Part shown: piece after piece, positions 9,283 through 21,210 of the stretch
Numbering within the stretch: position 1 is the first letter of the stretch
Layout: each line of letters opens with the position of its first letter
Source: Phytophthora quininea
Taxonomy: Eukaryota > Oomycota > Peronosporomycetes > Peronosporales > Peronosporaceae
Assembly (NCBI GenBank): GCA_011947345.1
Contig: JAAVTG010000359.1
Location: forward strand, 248,001-312,000
DNA: 64,000 bases
Direction: 5' to 3'
Position numbers and translations under genes: made by a program
The notes under the pieces: generated by a model
What the model was told of the DNA's origin: nothing
Database searches by the model: none
The model's input: only the letters and a program-made list of their open reading frames with translations

Positions 9283-12200
9283 ATGGCGGCGGCGACGACG
9301 AGCTTCCCGCGCGGCAAGAAGCCGCTGCAGGCGTCGGGCCAAAAGCGCAAGCCGGCGGTGTCGACTCCCGGCGAGTCTCTGTTCGGCAAGAAGGGTCTGG
9401 CGGCGACGCCCGCGGAGGAGCCGCAGCCCAAGCACAAGAAGGCCAAGAAGGCGGCGATCAAGACTGAGAGACCCGCCAAGGACGAGCTCAAGCCGCAGAA
9501 GGCCGCGCTGGTGACCTTCAAGAGCCTCCGCAAGGGCGCGCTGCTGCTCGGCTGCGTGCGCCAGGTGACCGACGGCCAGAGCCTCATGCTGAGTCTGCCT
9601 AACAAACTCAACGGCACGGTGGCCATCGACGAGACGTCGGACGAGTTCCACTTGCACCTACAGCAGCAGCAGAAGAAGCACAAGATCAAGAGCGAAGATG
9701 AGGAGCAAGAGCAGCTGCCGCAGCTCAGCGCCATCTTCAAAGTGGGGCAGTTCGTGCCCTGCGTGGTGCTGGCCACGGGAAAACAGGACAAGCACAAGCA
9801 GATCCACCTGTCGCTCAGGACGTCGCTGCTCAATGCTGAGCTTGGAGCCAACAGTCTTAGCAAAGGAACGACGCTGCACGCCACTGTGGCTTCAGTGGAG
9901 GACCACGGCGCCGTGATGAACTTGGGCATCCGCGGCGTCAACGCCTTCGTGCCCCGCAAAGAGCTCAGTGAAGACGTCCACAGGGGACAGCACGTGCTGG
10001 TCAGCGTGCTCTCCATGAACACGCACACGTCCACAGCTACAGTCACGCCCGACCGCAGCCAAGTGGTGAAGGCCGTCACTCGCGGCGACTCGTTCACACT
10101 CAAGCAGCTGGTGCCAGGCATGCTGCTCAATGTTCGTGTCGAGACGTGCTGGAGAACGGACTGAGCGTCTCGTTCCTGACCTACTTCTCGGCGACAGTGG
10201 AGCAGAACCACATGAGTCTGCCCTGCCAGCACGGATGGGAGGCGTCGTACCGCAAAGGACTCAAGGGACGTGCTCGTATTGTGAGCATTGACTACATTTC
10301 CAAGCAGATCACGCTCTCCATGGCGCCGCACGTGGTGCACTTGCAGATTCCCGAGACGCCGTACTCTGTGGGCGACATTGTCGAAGATGCCAATATCGAG
10401 CGAATTGACCCCGGCGTCGGTATGCTGCTTTCCCTCAAGGCAAAGGAAGCTGAGGATGAGGAGGATGTCGAGATGGAGGACGTTGATGACAAGAAGAACA
10501 CAAAAATTCCAACTGGAGGGCATTTGCCCCCGGATACGTCCATATCTCGAATGCTTCCGACAAGCACGTGGACAAACTCGAGAAGAAGTTTTCTGTGGGA
10601 TCCAGCGTCAAGTGCCGCGTTATTGGATTCGCTCCGTTTGACGCGATCGTCACTCTCAGCTGCAAGGAATCGTCACTATCGCAAAATGTACTGCGCCACC
10701 AGGATCTGCAGCCTGGTTCGAAAGTGAAGGGCAAAATCTTGTCCGTCGAAAAGTGGGGTATCTTGCTGGAAGTCAGTGACGGTGTGCGCGGTCTCGTGCC
10801 TCCGCAGCACATGCCGCCTTTCTTGCTGAAGAAGAAGGCGGACACGAGCGGCAAATACAAGGTCGGCAAGACGGTGAGCGCGCGTGTGCTGCATGCTGAC
10901 AACGAGTCCAATCGGACACTACTGACGATGAAGACAGCGCTGCTGACATCGGACACACCTGTGCTCAGTTCCTACGAAGCAGCGAAGATGGATTTCGTTA
11001 CCCATGGTTTTATTACCAAGATCGCCGAGTACGGTGTGATTGTGACGTTCTACAACAACGTCTACGGTCTGGTGCCGATGGCGATCCTACAGCAAGCAGG
11101 TATTGAGAACTTGGAGGAGGCTTACGTTGTCGGACAGGTTGTTAAAGCGCGCGTAACTCGTTGCGACGCGAGCAAAAAGCGCCTGATGCTCTCGTTCGAC
11201 ACGACTTCGGCTTCGACCTCGACCAGCAAGCCAACCGTCGCTCCTGAGACTGCTGCGAAGGTCGTTGGAACGACGATCTCTAACGTCAAGGTGACAGACG
11301 TGGAGGTCACCTGCTTCCGCGTACAGACTGCGGATGGAATGGAAGCGGTGCTTCCGTTTGTACAGCTGAGTGATTTCCCCGGGACACGTCGCTTGTTGAC
11401 GAAATTGTGAAGCGCTACAGCGCTGGTGATGTGATCAACGAGCCCTTCTTGTTGTTGCACTGGAATCCGACGGCGTGTTGACGTTGTCAAAGAAGCCACT
11501 TTTGCTCGAATATGCCTCCAAGACGCCCATTTTGCCACGGACGTTTGGAGACGTCAAGGAGAACGCCGTCCTTGTCGGCTATGTGACTTCAGTGAACGCG
11601 ACGAAGGGCGTGTTCGTGAAATTTCTTAACAATTTGGTTGCAGTGGCCCCAAAGGGATTCCTGAAGGAACAGTACGTGTCTGAGATCGAGGAGGCATGTT
11701 TGAGATCGGCGAGACGGTGGTGTGCTCTGTTGAGAAGATTGACGAGGAAAAGAAGCAGTTCGTCATTGGATTCCAGCGTCGCAACATGGTTACTAGCCGT
11801 GCCATCAAATCTCGTCCAGTTTTCTTCCAGTCGTACCTCCGTGAGCGAGCTGCCTTGCTGGCTGCTTCTGAGGCTCCGTTTGCTCTAGGCAAGACAGAGA
11901 AGGCTGAATTTGTTGGTGTTCGTCCGTACGGTGGTGTTTTCTCGCTCGAGAAGGATGACGAAAGTATTACCGTCGTGGTTCCTTCCGTGACAGAAGAAAC
12001 AAGTGAATGGGATGAAGGCGACAGTGTTAAGGTTCTTCTGACCGACTACGACTTCACTAAGCACATTTATTTCGGTGCAACTAGTAAGTCCCTTGTGAAG
12101 AGTGGGTCCAAGCGTTCTCGCAAGCAAAAGCAACGCATGAGCCCTGGAGGCAAGATTGCGGCTGCTACTGTGCTTGCGGTGAGCCCCACCGACAAGTACG

Positions 12201-15106
12201 CTGTTGTATCCTTCCCGGACCCACAAGCTGATGACGTGCTTCAGTTTGGTGTGGTTCAGCTCAGTGACTTCTGGTGTCCGTCTGTGTCTGGTACGCAGCT
12301 TGGCATTGAGGTCGGTGCAAGCCTGAAGTGCAAGGTGGTGGCAACCTCACTGCAGAGCGCTGGTGGATCGACCCCATTTGACGATCTTGTCTTGCTATCG
12401 TTAGATGAGGAACCGCTGCCCACAAAGAAGAGCACGGCAAGTTTGTCCAACAAATCGCTGCCTAAATACAGATCTGATGACTTGCAGCTCGGAAAGATGC
12501 TGACTGGCCGCATTACGGGCATTTCGGAGAGCTCGATGGAAGTGCATCTTTACACGAGCAAAACTGCGGGCAAGGTGCGCGCGATTGTATCAATTGTTGA
12601 TGTGGATGAGACGACGGATACAGCTAGCCATCCGTTTGACAAGTACTCTGTAGACACATCTATCACTGGACGTGTCATTGCTGCTGTTGCTAAGGGTGCC
12701 AACAAGCTTAAATCTGTCAGCGACGAGAATCCGGCAAAGTTCCACTCGCTGCAAATTTCGCTTCGGGCGGAGGACGTTGCCGAGAAGAACGAGAAGGATT
12801 TCCAGCGTTTTGTCCGCCCAGACTGGCATGAGGGCAGCGCTGGCCGTGCTCTACTGCAGGAAGGTAATTCCGTTGAGGGTGTAGTCATGGAGCACTCTGC
12901 GTCTAGTCTGATCGTTAAACTCAGCAGCACCGTCACTGGCAGTCTTAGCTGTGTCGAGGTGTCCGACGACGTCAACGTCGTGCGTAAGTTCCAGGAGAAA
13001 TTTCCTGTTGGAAAGCGTGTCAAATGTTTTGTTCTTCAGGTGGACAGCGACAGCAAGCACGTGGACCTCTCTATGACCCACGCGTCTTCTGCTCAGGGCA
13101 AGGCTGTTGCCAAGGCTGGGAACGTTGTGGTCGGTATGATTTCGTCAAAGAAGTCGGCGATTCGCCCACCTGCTGTCATGGTGCAGATCGGCGCCCACAC
13201 TTACGGCCGCGTGTGTATCACCGAATTGCTAGCCAAGTGGGAGAACAACATGCTGGACCTTCCTCAATTTGCAGCAGGATCCGTTGTGCGCTGTGTTGTC
13301 CTCTCGGCGAGCAACGGTCATATCGATTTGTCCTTGCGTGAAGACGCCCTGGAGGACCCAGAAGGATACATCGAGAAGACCTCCAAGTCTGTCCAGCGCA
13401 ATGTTGCTGACTTGGTGCCTGCTATTGTGGCTAGTACGACTAGTAATGGCTGCTTTCTGCGGGTGGACCGCAACACGACTGCGCGCGTAATGCTTCGAGA
13501 CCTGAGTGACGACTTCATCAAAAACCCTCAGGAGCAGTTCCCTGCTGGCAAGTTGGTTGCTGGTCGAGTGACAAAAACGTCTGAGCGTGGCTTAGAGCTG
13601 AGTCTCAAGGCGTCGATCGTCTCGGAAGACGCTTTGCTGTTCAAGTGGAGCGATCTGAAGGAAGGGCTGACGGTTAAGGGCACGATCACCAAGGTGCAGC
13701 CGTATGGTGTCTTTGTAAAGATCGAGAAGAGTGCGATCAGTGGGTTGTGCCATATCTCGCAAGTTGCCGACGAAAAGGTGACGCAGTCTCTTGGCCAGAT
13801 CTTCTCCGAGGGAGATTATGTTAAAGCCAAGGTGCTGAAGGTTGAGGGCCGCCGTGTCTCGTTCGGTTTGAAGCCGTCGTACTTTGAAGGCGAGGAAAGT
13901 AGCTCCGAGGAAGAAGAGAGTGACGATGAGGAGGAGGAGGAAGAGGCTTCTGACGACGACGAGGCCAGCAATGTCGAGGCCATGGAAGTGGACGAAGAGG
14001 AGCAGCCTGTTAAGAAGTCTACCCCCAAGAAGTCAAAGCCAGTGGCTATGGACATCGACCAGGACGACGACAATTCCTCGTCTGATGACGAAGAAGCTGC
14101 TGGTGCTGCACCTGTTGAGTTTAGTTGGGATGGATTCTCCAACGTATTGGACAAGAAGAAGACTGGTTCTAGCGATGACGAATCCTCTTCAGACGAGGAG
14201 GAAGAGGAGGAAGAACCCTCCAAGGTCTCGAAGAAGTCCCGCCTGCAGAGCGACGAGTGGGTGGCTCTGCGTGAAAAGGCTCTTGCAAGCAGCGACGAAG
14301 TCCCTCAGAGTGCGAGCGACTACGAACGTCTGCTGGCAGTATCTCCGCAGAGCTCCTTCCTGTGGATCCAGTACATGGCTTTCCACGTGTCTCTCACCGA
14401 AATTGATCTAGCTCGTGATGTGGCGGTCCGCGCAACGTCTGCTGTTTCTTTCCGTGATGAAAAGGAAAAGCTGAACGTGTGGGTCGCCTACCTGAACTTG
14501 GAGCACGACTTTGGAGACGACGAGAGTTTCCTTCGCGTGTTTAAGAGCGCCTTGCAGGTGAACCACCCGAAGCGCGTGTATTTGCATCTCGTTGACCTCT
14601 ATGCAAGGGCCGAGGAGCAGGACGACGTGAAGCAGACACTTGCCACGATGCAGAAGAAGTTCCGCACTAGTAAACAGACGTGGATTCGCGCGCTGCAGTA
14701 TCTGGTCGGGGCCAAGCAATTCGGCGAGGCAGCGGAGACGCTGCAGCGCAGTCTCAAGAGCTTATCTGCGCACAAGCACCTGCCCGTGATCCTCAAGTAT
14801 GGCCAGCTACTATACGAACACGGTGAGCTCGACAAGGCGCGCACCATCTTTGAGGGCATTTTGGCCAACTACCCCAAGCGCATGGACTTGTGGAACGTGT
14901 ACCTGGACAAGGAGGTCAAGTTCGGTGATGTGGCGCTCGTGCGCGCCCTGTTTGAGCGACTTCTGGCCATGGAATTCTCTGCCAAGAAGATGAAGTTCCT
15001 GTTCAAGAAGTATCTGCAGTTCGAGCAGGACCAGGGCGACGAGGAGCATGTCGAGCACGTCAAACAATTGGCGAAGGACTTTGTCGCTAGCGCAGCGGCC
15101 AGCTAG
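9283..15106 (+). CDS. RRP5: RRP5/PDCD11-like ribosome biogenesis protein (S1 repeats + HAT repeats)
   Basis: Nucleolar factor needed for early cleavages of pre-rRNA in both small and large subunit pathways. A Lys-rich N-terminus (MAAATTSFPRGKKPLQASGQ) is followed by many S1 RNA-binding repeats, recognisable by blocks such as HATVASVEDHGAVMNLGIRG, KGTITKVQPYGVFVKIEKS and GLCHISQVADEKV. An acidic Ser-rich linker (about 13890-14225) separates them from a C-terminal array of HAT/TPR-like helices (FLWIQYMAFHVSLTEIDLAR, NVWVAYLNLEHDFGDD, RMDLWNVYLDKEVKFGDV). The last 3.4 kb (11696-15106) is one uninterrupted frame. Upstream the frame changes at about 10142, 10520, 11390, 11455 and 11690, each by one missing base (for example GAGACGTG where GAGAACGTG restores NVLENGLSVSFL). 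Overall length of about 1,940 codons fits the family. Convergent with the channel gene, 68 bp between stops. Confidence 0.93.
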
Positions 15107-15174
15107 ATCAGGTATGCACAAGAGAGAATAGACTATGTAGTTTGCTTGGACAGAAGCGTTTATTATGCTGCTGG

Positions 15175-18100
15175 TCATTCCTGCTTGAGCTCGTCAGGTG
15201 TACAAGGATGCACTTTGTTGGAATGCGGCGCTTTGTTTGATTGCGACGATAATCCCAACGACCCAAGCAGCCCGGTAGTTGGTGCTTCCAACGGCGACAG
15301 CGCTGCGGGTTCCCGAGAGTGCTTGGTTAGAAGCGGCGGTAGAATGGGAGATTGGGGGCTCGGCTGGGACTTTGGAGGCAGCTCTACGGTCTCGAGCGGT
15401 TGATCCTCGGCTCTCTTAGCACCCACTTCTGGTCGTATTCCTCCATTACCCACGCCAACTTCAGCCACTTGCACTTCGCCCTTCTCATGCTCTCGTTGAC
15501 GCTTTTTCGACCGACTTCGATGGTGGTGCCTATGATGCTTGTGATATTTGTCGCGACAACGGCGTTGCTCTCCAGAGGCTTCTGTTTGTGTCTCAGTCTC
15601 CTTTGCTGCGGCATTTTCTAAAGCCAAGCCAAGTCGGCGACGTTGATTGATCCACTTTTGGAGCGCCAGTAAAGCAAGTCGAGCTCTTCGCAGCCGCCAT
15701 CGCTGGATATACCCCTTTACATACGAGTGGACGAGCATCTGGGCCACTTTGGCACGGTAGATGAAAATCTGCTTGACTCGATCTCGCTGTTGCTCGTATG
15801 GCAGCGATCTTATTCCCAATTGATGAATGCAGAGAATCCGAAGCAGCTCGTTAAAGTATGGCCGCTTACGTTCCTCCCCAACGGGACTGAATTGTGCCTG
15901 GGCTTGCGTTCGAAGCTGAAGAAACGCCGTGCGCTCTTTGTGCGCGTCAACGCGAAGTCCGGGTGGTAGCTCGGCAAGAAAGCTTCCTAGTTGCCAGAGT
16001 GGAAATGAGCCAGTGTTGTGGACGTCGTAACGCAGAAATACTTCGCGATAAGCCTCGAAATCGAGCAGCGAGACGGCACAGACATCGCTCTTGAGGTAGC
16101 AACTTCGGAAGTTCTCGAGAATGACGGCGATAAATAAGTTGAGGAAGACGAAGACCACCAGCGTCACGTACATGACGAAAAAAGAGCAGCCCCGCGACGC
16201 TTCCGCAGTCCGAGTACACTTGACCAGTTGAGGCACTAATTCGCTCGGCACAAAAGGTTTTTCCACCATGCAGTCGGTCATAGTCAAATGCCAGTCATCC
16301 CCGACATAATTTGGAAAAGCAGCCGTATGGCCGAGCCAAACGTGCGGAAGTTCGAGAAGGAGGTCATTGCTGGCCCATACCGGACACCGCCAAACAGTTG
16401 ACGAGCCACAATAGCGAAGATGAAGTAGATCATAAACATGAGGAAAAAATCTGACCGATGGGCCGCAGCGACGCTCTGAAGGTTTGGTAGACCGTGTAAA
16501 TACCTCGGTTCAAGTGCACGAAGCGCAGCACTCGCATCATCCGGAAGATACGCCCCGCTTGGATGACTGAGTGGTATCCCGTCGCGAAAAAGTATGCCGC
16601 CAGAGACCCGACCAGTATGAGAACCTCAAACATCCCCTGCGGCCGAAAGAGGTAGTGTTGACGTTGGCCAATTATTTTAATCAGAGCCTCCAGCGAAAAA
16701 TGGCGAGGAAAATGATCTCGATAACCTTAAACGACAGAGACGATCCTCCCTGTGATCGTGGACTGACGATAAGGAGCACAAGGTTGAGTACGATAGCGAT
16801 TGACACTCCCGTCGAAAAATACGGATGGCGACTCAAATCGTACAGTTTCGCCTGGATAATAAAACGAGGCCTCGGGACGCTTTTCAGTGGCTTCAAGAGC
16901 AGGATGAACTTCTCGAGGTCTACCCACGATTTCTGGCTTTCGGTTAAAATTTCTGTGCCATTGTTGCGCTGGAATTGCTCCACCAGCACACCGACAAAGA
17001 GTCGAATAACGAAGAGCGAGCCCACGTAGACATAAAGCACGAAAAAGACGGCAGCCTGGGCAGAAGCATCAGTGACCGGCTGCTTGCCGACACCAGCGAT
17101 ATCCATTGCGGCAAACGTCTTGTCGATCCACTTGAGCGAGGTCATCTCAAGAAGTGTGAGGAACCCCGCGCCAATGTTGTCGAAGGAAAATCGGGCATTT
17201 TGCCACACCCGAGGCATTAATATTCCACCGCCAGGCACGCCACGAGCTGCTGCTTCTTGCAATGGCAAAACTCCGTCCGGATACACCAAATAGTAGCCTA
17301 CACACTCGGCGGCTGTAGCAACGTCGCCATCGTTGCAAGAGTAAAATTGCTCGGAAAAAGCGAGCGTCCTACAACACCAAAAATTATGTACACGATCAAG
17401 CACAATGCAAGCACGTTTCCGACGTGTGGCAGCGATAGCGCTACTGCGTTAAGAATGGCCTTCATTTCATGATTGTGGTTCAGCATCCTCAACGGACGAA
17501 GGACACGGCCAGCACGAAATACGCTAGCAATGGTCACCGTAGGATCTACGCCTGTAATGACTTCGTCTGCACCTGCCAATACCAGCAGTGCGAAATCAAG
17601 TTGGTTCCACTTGTCTTCCATGTACGTTTGACGATGCACGTAGCCGAGAATCTCGTCACTATGAAAAATCGTTACCCTCAAATATTCAAAACCAAAACCT
17701 GCTGCGCCCACTTTAACAGTAAACTCGATGAAGAGTACGACTAGAGCGACACGATTCATGATCGTGATCACCGTGTCAAATTCCTCACTGGGTGGCGACA
17801 TGCTCATTTCCGGGTGCGGCTCGTCCAGCACCAGACAGATGCAGCTGATAACAATCATAAGCTGTATCAAGCGCGAAAACCAAATGTGGCCAAGAGTTGC
17901 TGGCACGCGTGCTTCCATGCCGATACGGGCTGGACATTGGGTTGGTGGTTGGTTTTTGACTGCATGACAGCTTGTACCATTGACATTGTGCTTGGGGATG
18001 AGCCTCCAGCTCTGTTCACATTTTCAGCCAAACTTCTTTGGCTAGCTTGGCCAGTTTTACCGCTCTCAGACTTTCGATCATCCAGTCCGAGAAACATTCG

Positions 18101-21100
18101 CAGCTTGACGTTGCTCACATTGTCAAGTTGATCCATCTCGCCGAACGCTCTAACGCCAACCTCCTCGATCTTCTCGTAAATGTCTAGCTCCTTGGGAATA
18201 GCGATAATCTGGGCGAGTTGCAGCTGATAGGCTTCCTCCTCCGTAATCGAAAAGTTCTCAAGAATGACAGCGATGAAAAGATTGAGCAGCACGTACTGGC
18301 CGACAATGAAGTTGAGTGTAAGAAATGGGACCATAAACCAATGCGGGTGTGCAGCGTCGACGGCATCGTATGTAATACTTGACCACTGATCCCCAGTAAT
18401 GACTTGTAACAACGTAAGAAAAGATCGACCAAAGGTGTCAAAGTTCCACCGTGGCACGTCGCCATCCTTGCCGGTGAGACGGGATCCACCAAAAAGCTGC
18501 ATGCCGATGATACTATTCACGACTTGAAAAACAAGCATGAACACGACGACATCCATCACCCCACGGGAGGATTTTACCACCGACTGAATTAACTTCCGGG
18601 TGCCTTCGTATTTCATCATCAGACGCGTGACACGCAGTGTTCGAAGAGAAGACACACTGTTCAAGCCACTGAAACTCGTCTCCATATTATTCAGGACGAG
18701 GTTGACAGACGTACAAGCCACAACCACCATGTCGAAGATGCGCTCTGTGCTGTGCAAATATCGTCGTAGCCCCCTCATGGCGATTATTCGCATGATCATT
18801 TCAACAAAGAATATCACCCCGAAGAAGTACTCGGTCACGTCCAGCACGATGATCAACGCCCAACTCATATTTGGGTATTCCACCAGCAAGAACAGGGTAT
18901 TCATGAGGATACAAACTGTGATGAAGTCGTCGAACTTTTTGACAGCACAAAGCGCTGGAAGCTTATGAACAGCGGGCTTGTTGATTCATTATTTTCTAGC
19001 GTCAACCCATGCATGGAAGAAGAGAAGCGCAAGTGGTCTTCAAGGCCCGGGATCAAATCCATAGTCATTGCCTTTTTGCGGAAAGGTGGAGGCATCGGCA
19101 CTGTACTAATCCGGCCAGTAGTCGTTGGCTCAAGTGCACTATCTAAGACAATTCCATTCTGCAAAGAACGTGCTAGTGGACCCATGATCTCTTCCATCAG
19201 CACACCATTCTGTATTAGTTGCATTGTCGTCTCGACAGTAAGGTTCCGTAGAGATTGCCATTTGTGCGTCTTGGCAAGAATACTTAAATAATCCTCTCGG
19301 TTGTTCACTATTCTCTGATAGAGAGGTGCACTCGCAGGACGTTGTTTCCGCGACGAATTCAGTAGGTTATCATAGTTAGCTGACAATCCTGGCGGGGCAG
19401 ACGCCAGACTCAGCGCTGAAATCGAGGAATCACCAAACAATGAGCTATGAACGATTAATGAGCTCTCGCCGTTAACATCATATCCATTGGATTCAGCATC
19501 AGCACCACCCTCAGAAGGTAAAACGGAACTATTTTGCTCTCTTTTTCAGCGCCTTCTTCATCATTGATCATAGAATCTTCGATAACAAGCGTTGCTCCCA
19601 TAATCATGTTAACGTGCGTCTCCTCCATTGCTGGATCAAGTTTGCCCATGAAATGTGGTTGCTCCGTGCCGCCCTCTTCGTCCAGAGTAAAATTCATAAA
19701 CGCTGTGGTAATGACAGCAACAAACAAATTGACCACAAGAAAAACCATGGAAGCCACAATAGCCACGAAAAAGCATACACTCAAGTAGGAAGATGCGTCG
19801 ATCACAGGCTTCATAATATCCGTCACCCAGCCGTCTTGTGCCACGACCAAAAACACAAGAAACATCGATGACAAACCTGTATCAAAGTTGACATGACTCG
19901 AAGGTGGTGGCATGACGTTGCAAACCTGGTCATTTGGCGTGCAACTGGAGTTTACCGAACAGTATACCCGCGGTAGAGCTGCCAAAGATTCCATCAAGTC
20001 ATCCCCGTACGAAGACGCCGCCGCGGAGGTTGCACTTAGGCTTGATCCATCTGGGGGTGAAGAGTGCATTGCATGTCAAATGACCCGCTGTATGCTTCTA
20101 ATCCAAAAATTGAGAACGCCAGCAACCCGAACATTGCCAATGTGCTAACGTTGGCCAGAAAGGAACAGCCCGCATTAACGCCTTGAGAATGCGCCGTAGT
20201 CCCTGAATAGAGTGTAAGGCTGCGTACAGTTTTGAGACCACGTAATACTTTCCACGAACCCCCACCACCACCCGGAAGTGAATGGGACAAAATACTTAGT
20301 CCCAACAAGGCCACTTGTAAGAACCGATAGCGAGAACGCTGGAAATAAGCCTCGGGATTTCCCCACACACCAAACGCAAGGATTTTCAACGCCACTTCTA
20401 GGAGTAAAAGCACAGTGAATGTGATATCCAGTTGCGAAAGAGCTGACCCAGTAACATACTCGTTGTCCAGCGCCAGCACCAGCACATCTGCCAGCACTAC
20501 GAGATAGAGAATTGCACGGAACCATTTGGACTTGACGGCCACCCGTAATTTCATACGCTGGTACGCCAACCGTTTTAGAAATCGATCTCTAGGCTGTTTT
20601 ACCACAACTTGCGCCTTGTTGCAGTTGTCATCGTCGTTGTGGCGGTCGTTGTCTTCCAGGGGCGATAGTGACGCTCTAACTTGCTTCGAGGACCCTAAAC
20701 TTCTGCCATCACGGCGGCGCCGCACACTTTTCTGCCGGATGGCGCCAAAATATTTGTCTCCAAAGCGCCGTAGCCTTTCTCGTCGCGCAGTCTCCGCTTG
20801 AGTGAGCACAGCCTCGGGCCCGACGGGACTCGTGAGCAATTTCGACGCATGCCGAACAATCTTCGAGTCCGCCACTGACAGCTCGACAGACCTCCTGGAC
20901 GCCAACGGATTCACTGTGATGGTCACCCGTCGAGGCTGGTCGACCGTCCACGGCGTTTCTTCCGGCTGAGCTGCGTCGACTTGATATCGCGAACTGGACG
21001 CCATTCTGCGGTCGATGTCCTCAACGGTGTCCGCCGGACTCCAGAGTGACGTCTCCGAGGACCATGCAGCTCCGCGAACCGGCGATTCTGCTGGTAAACT

Positions 21101-21210
21101 GCCAGACGCCGCGACAGTCCCCAGTCTAAATAGCGGAATGGGCCATCAGTTTCATCTTCGACGTACTCAAAGGCCAACCCGAACGGAGCGATATCGTCGC
21201 GACTATCTTT
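15175..21210 (-). CDS. four-domain voltage-gated-type cation channel, NALCN/Cch1-like filter (multiple frame breaks)
   Basis: Plasma-membrane cation channel alpha subunit of about 1,950 residues with four six-segment repeats. Reading along the minus strand: cytosolic N-terminus; domain I (S1 LYLVVLADVLVLAL, S4 SWKVLRGLKTVRSL, pore FLVFLVVAQDGW near 19835); domain II (S4 LRTLRVTRLMMK, pore LLQVITGDQW near 18391); domain III (S4 FRAGRVLRPLRML, pore LLEMTSLKWID near 17133); domain IV (S4 QAGRIFRMMRVLRF, pore SGDDW near 16302 after adding one G). The last S6 (VFVFLNLFIAVILENF) leads to an EF-hand-like region and an IQ-like stretch (VKGYIQRWRLRRARLAL), then a basic tail. Filter residues read Asp/Asp/Lys/Asp. 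At least eight frame steps, all like one-base losses (T run near 16445, G run near 16300). The true start is unresolved: frame-open coding-like sequence runs up to 21210, and the first in-frame ATG is at 21004. Confidence 0.88.

Noticed and set aside
9283..11700. RRP5 first half as a pseudogene or as several short genes
   Set aside because: All breaks are single-base losses with collinear S1-domain sequence on either side, and the second half is a clean 1,136-codon frame under an essential function.
13816..14223. Ser-rich ORF on the minus strand
   Set aside because: It is the antisense of the acidic Ser/Glu/Asp linker of RRP5; low complexity mirrors itself.
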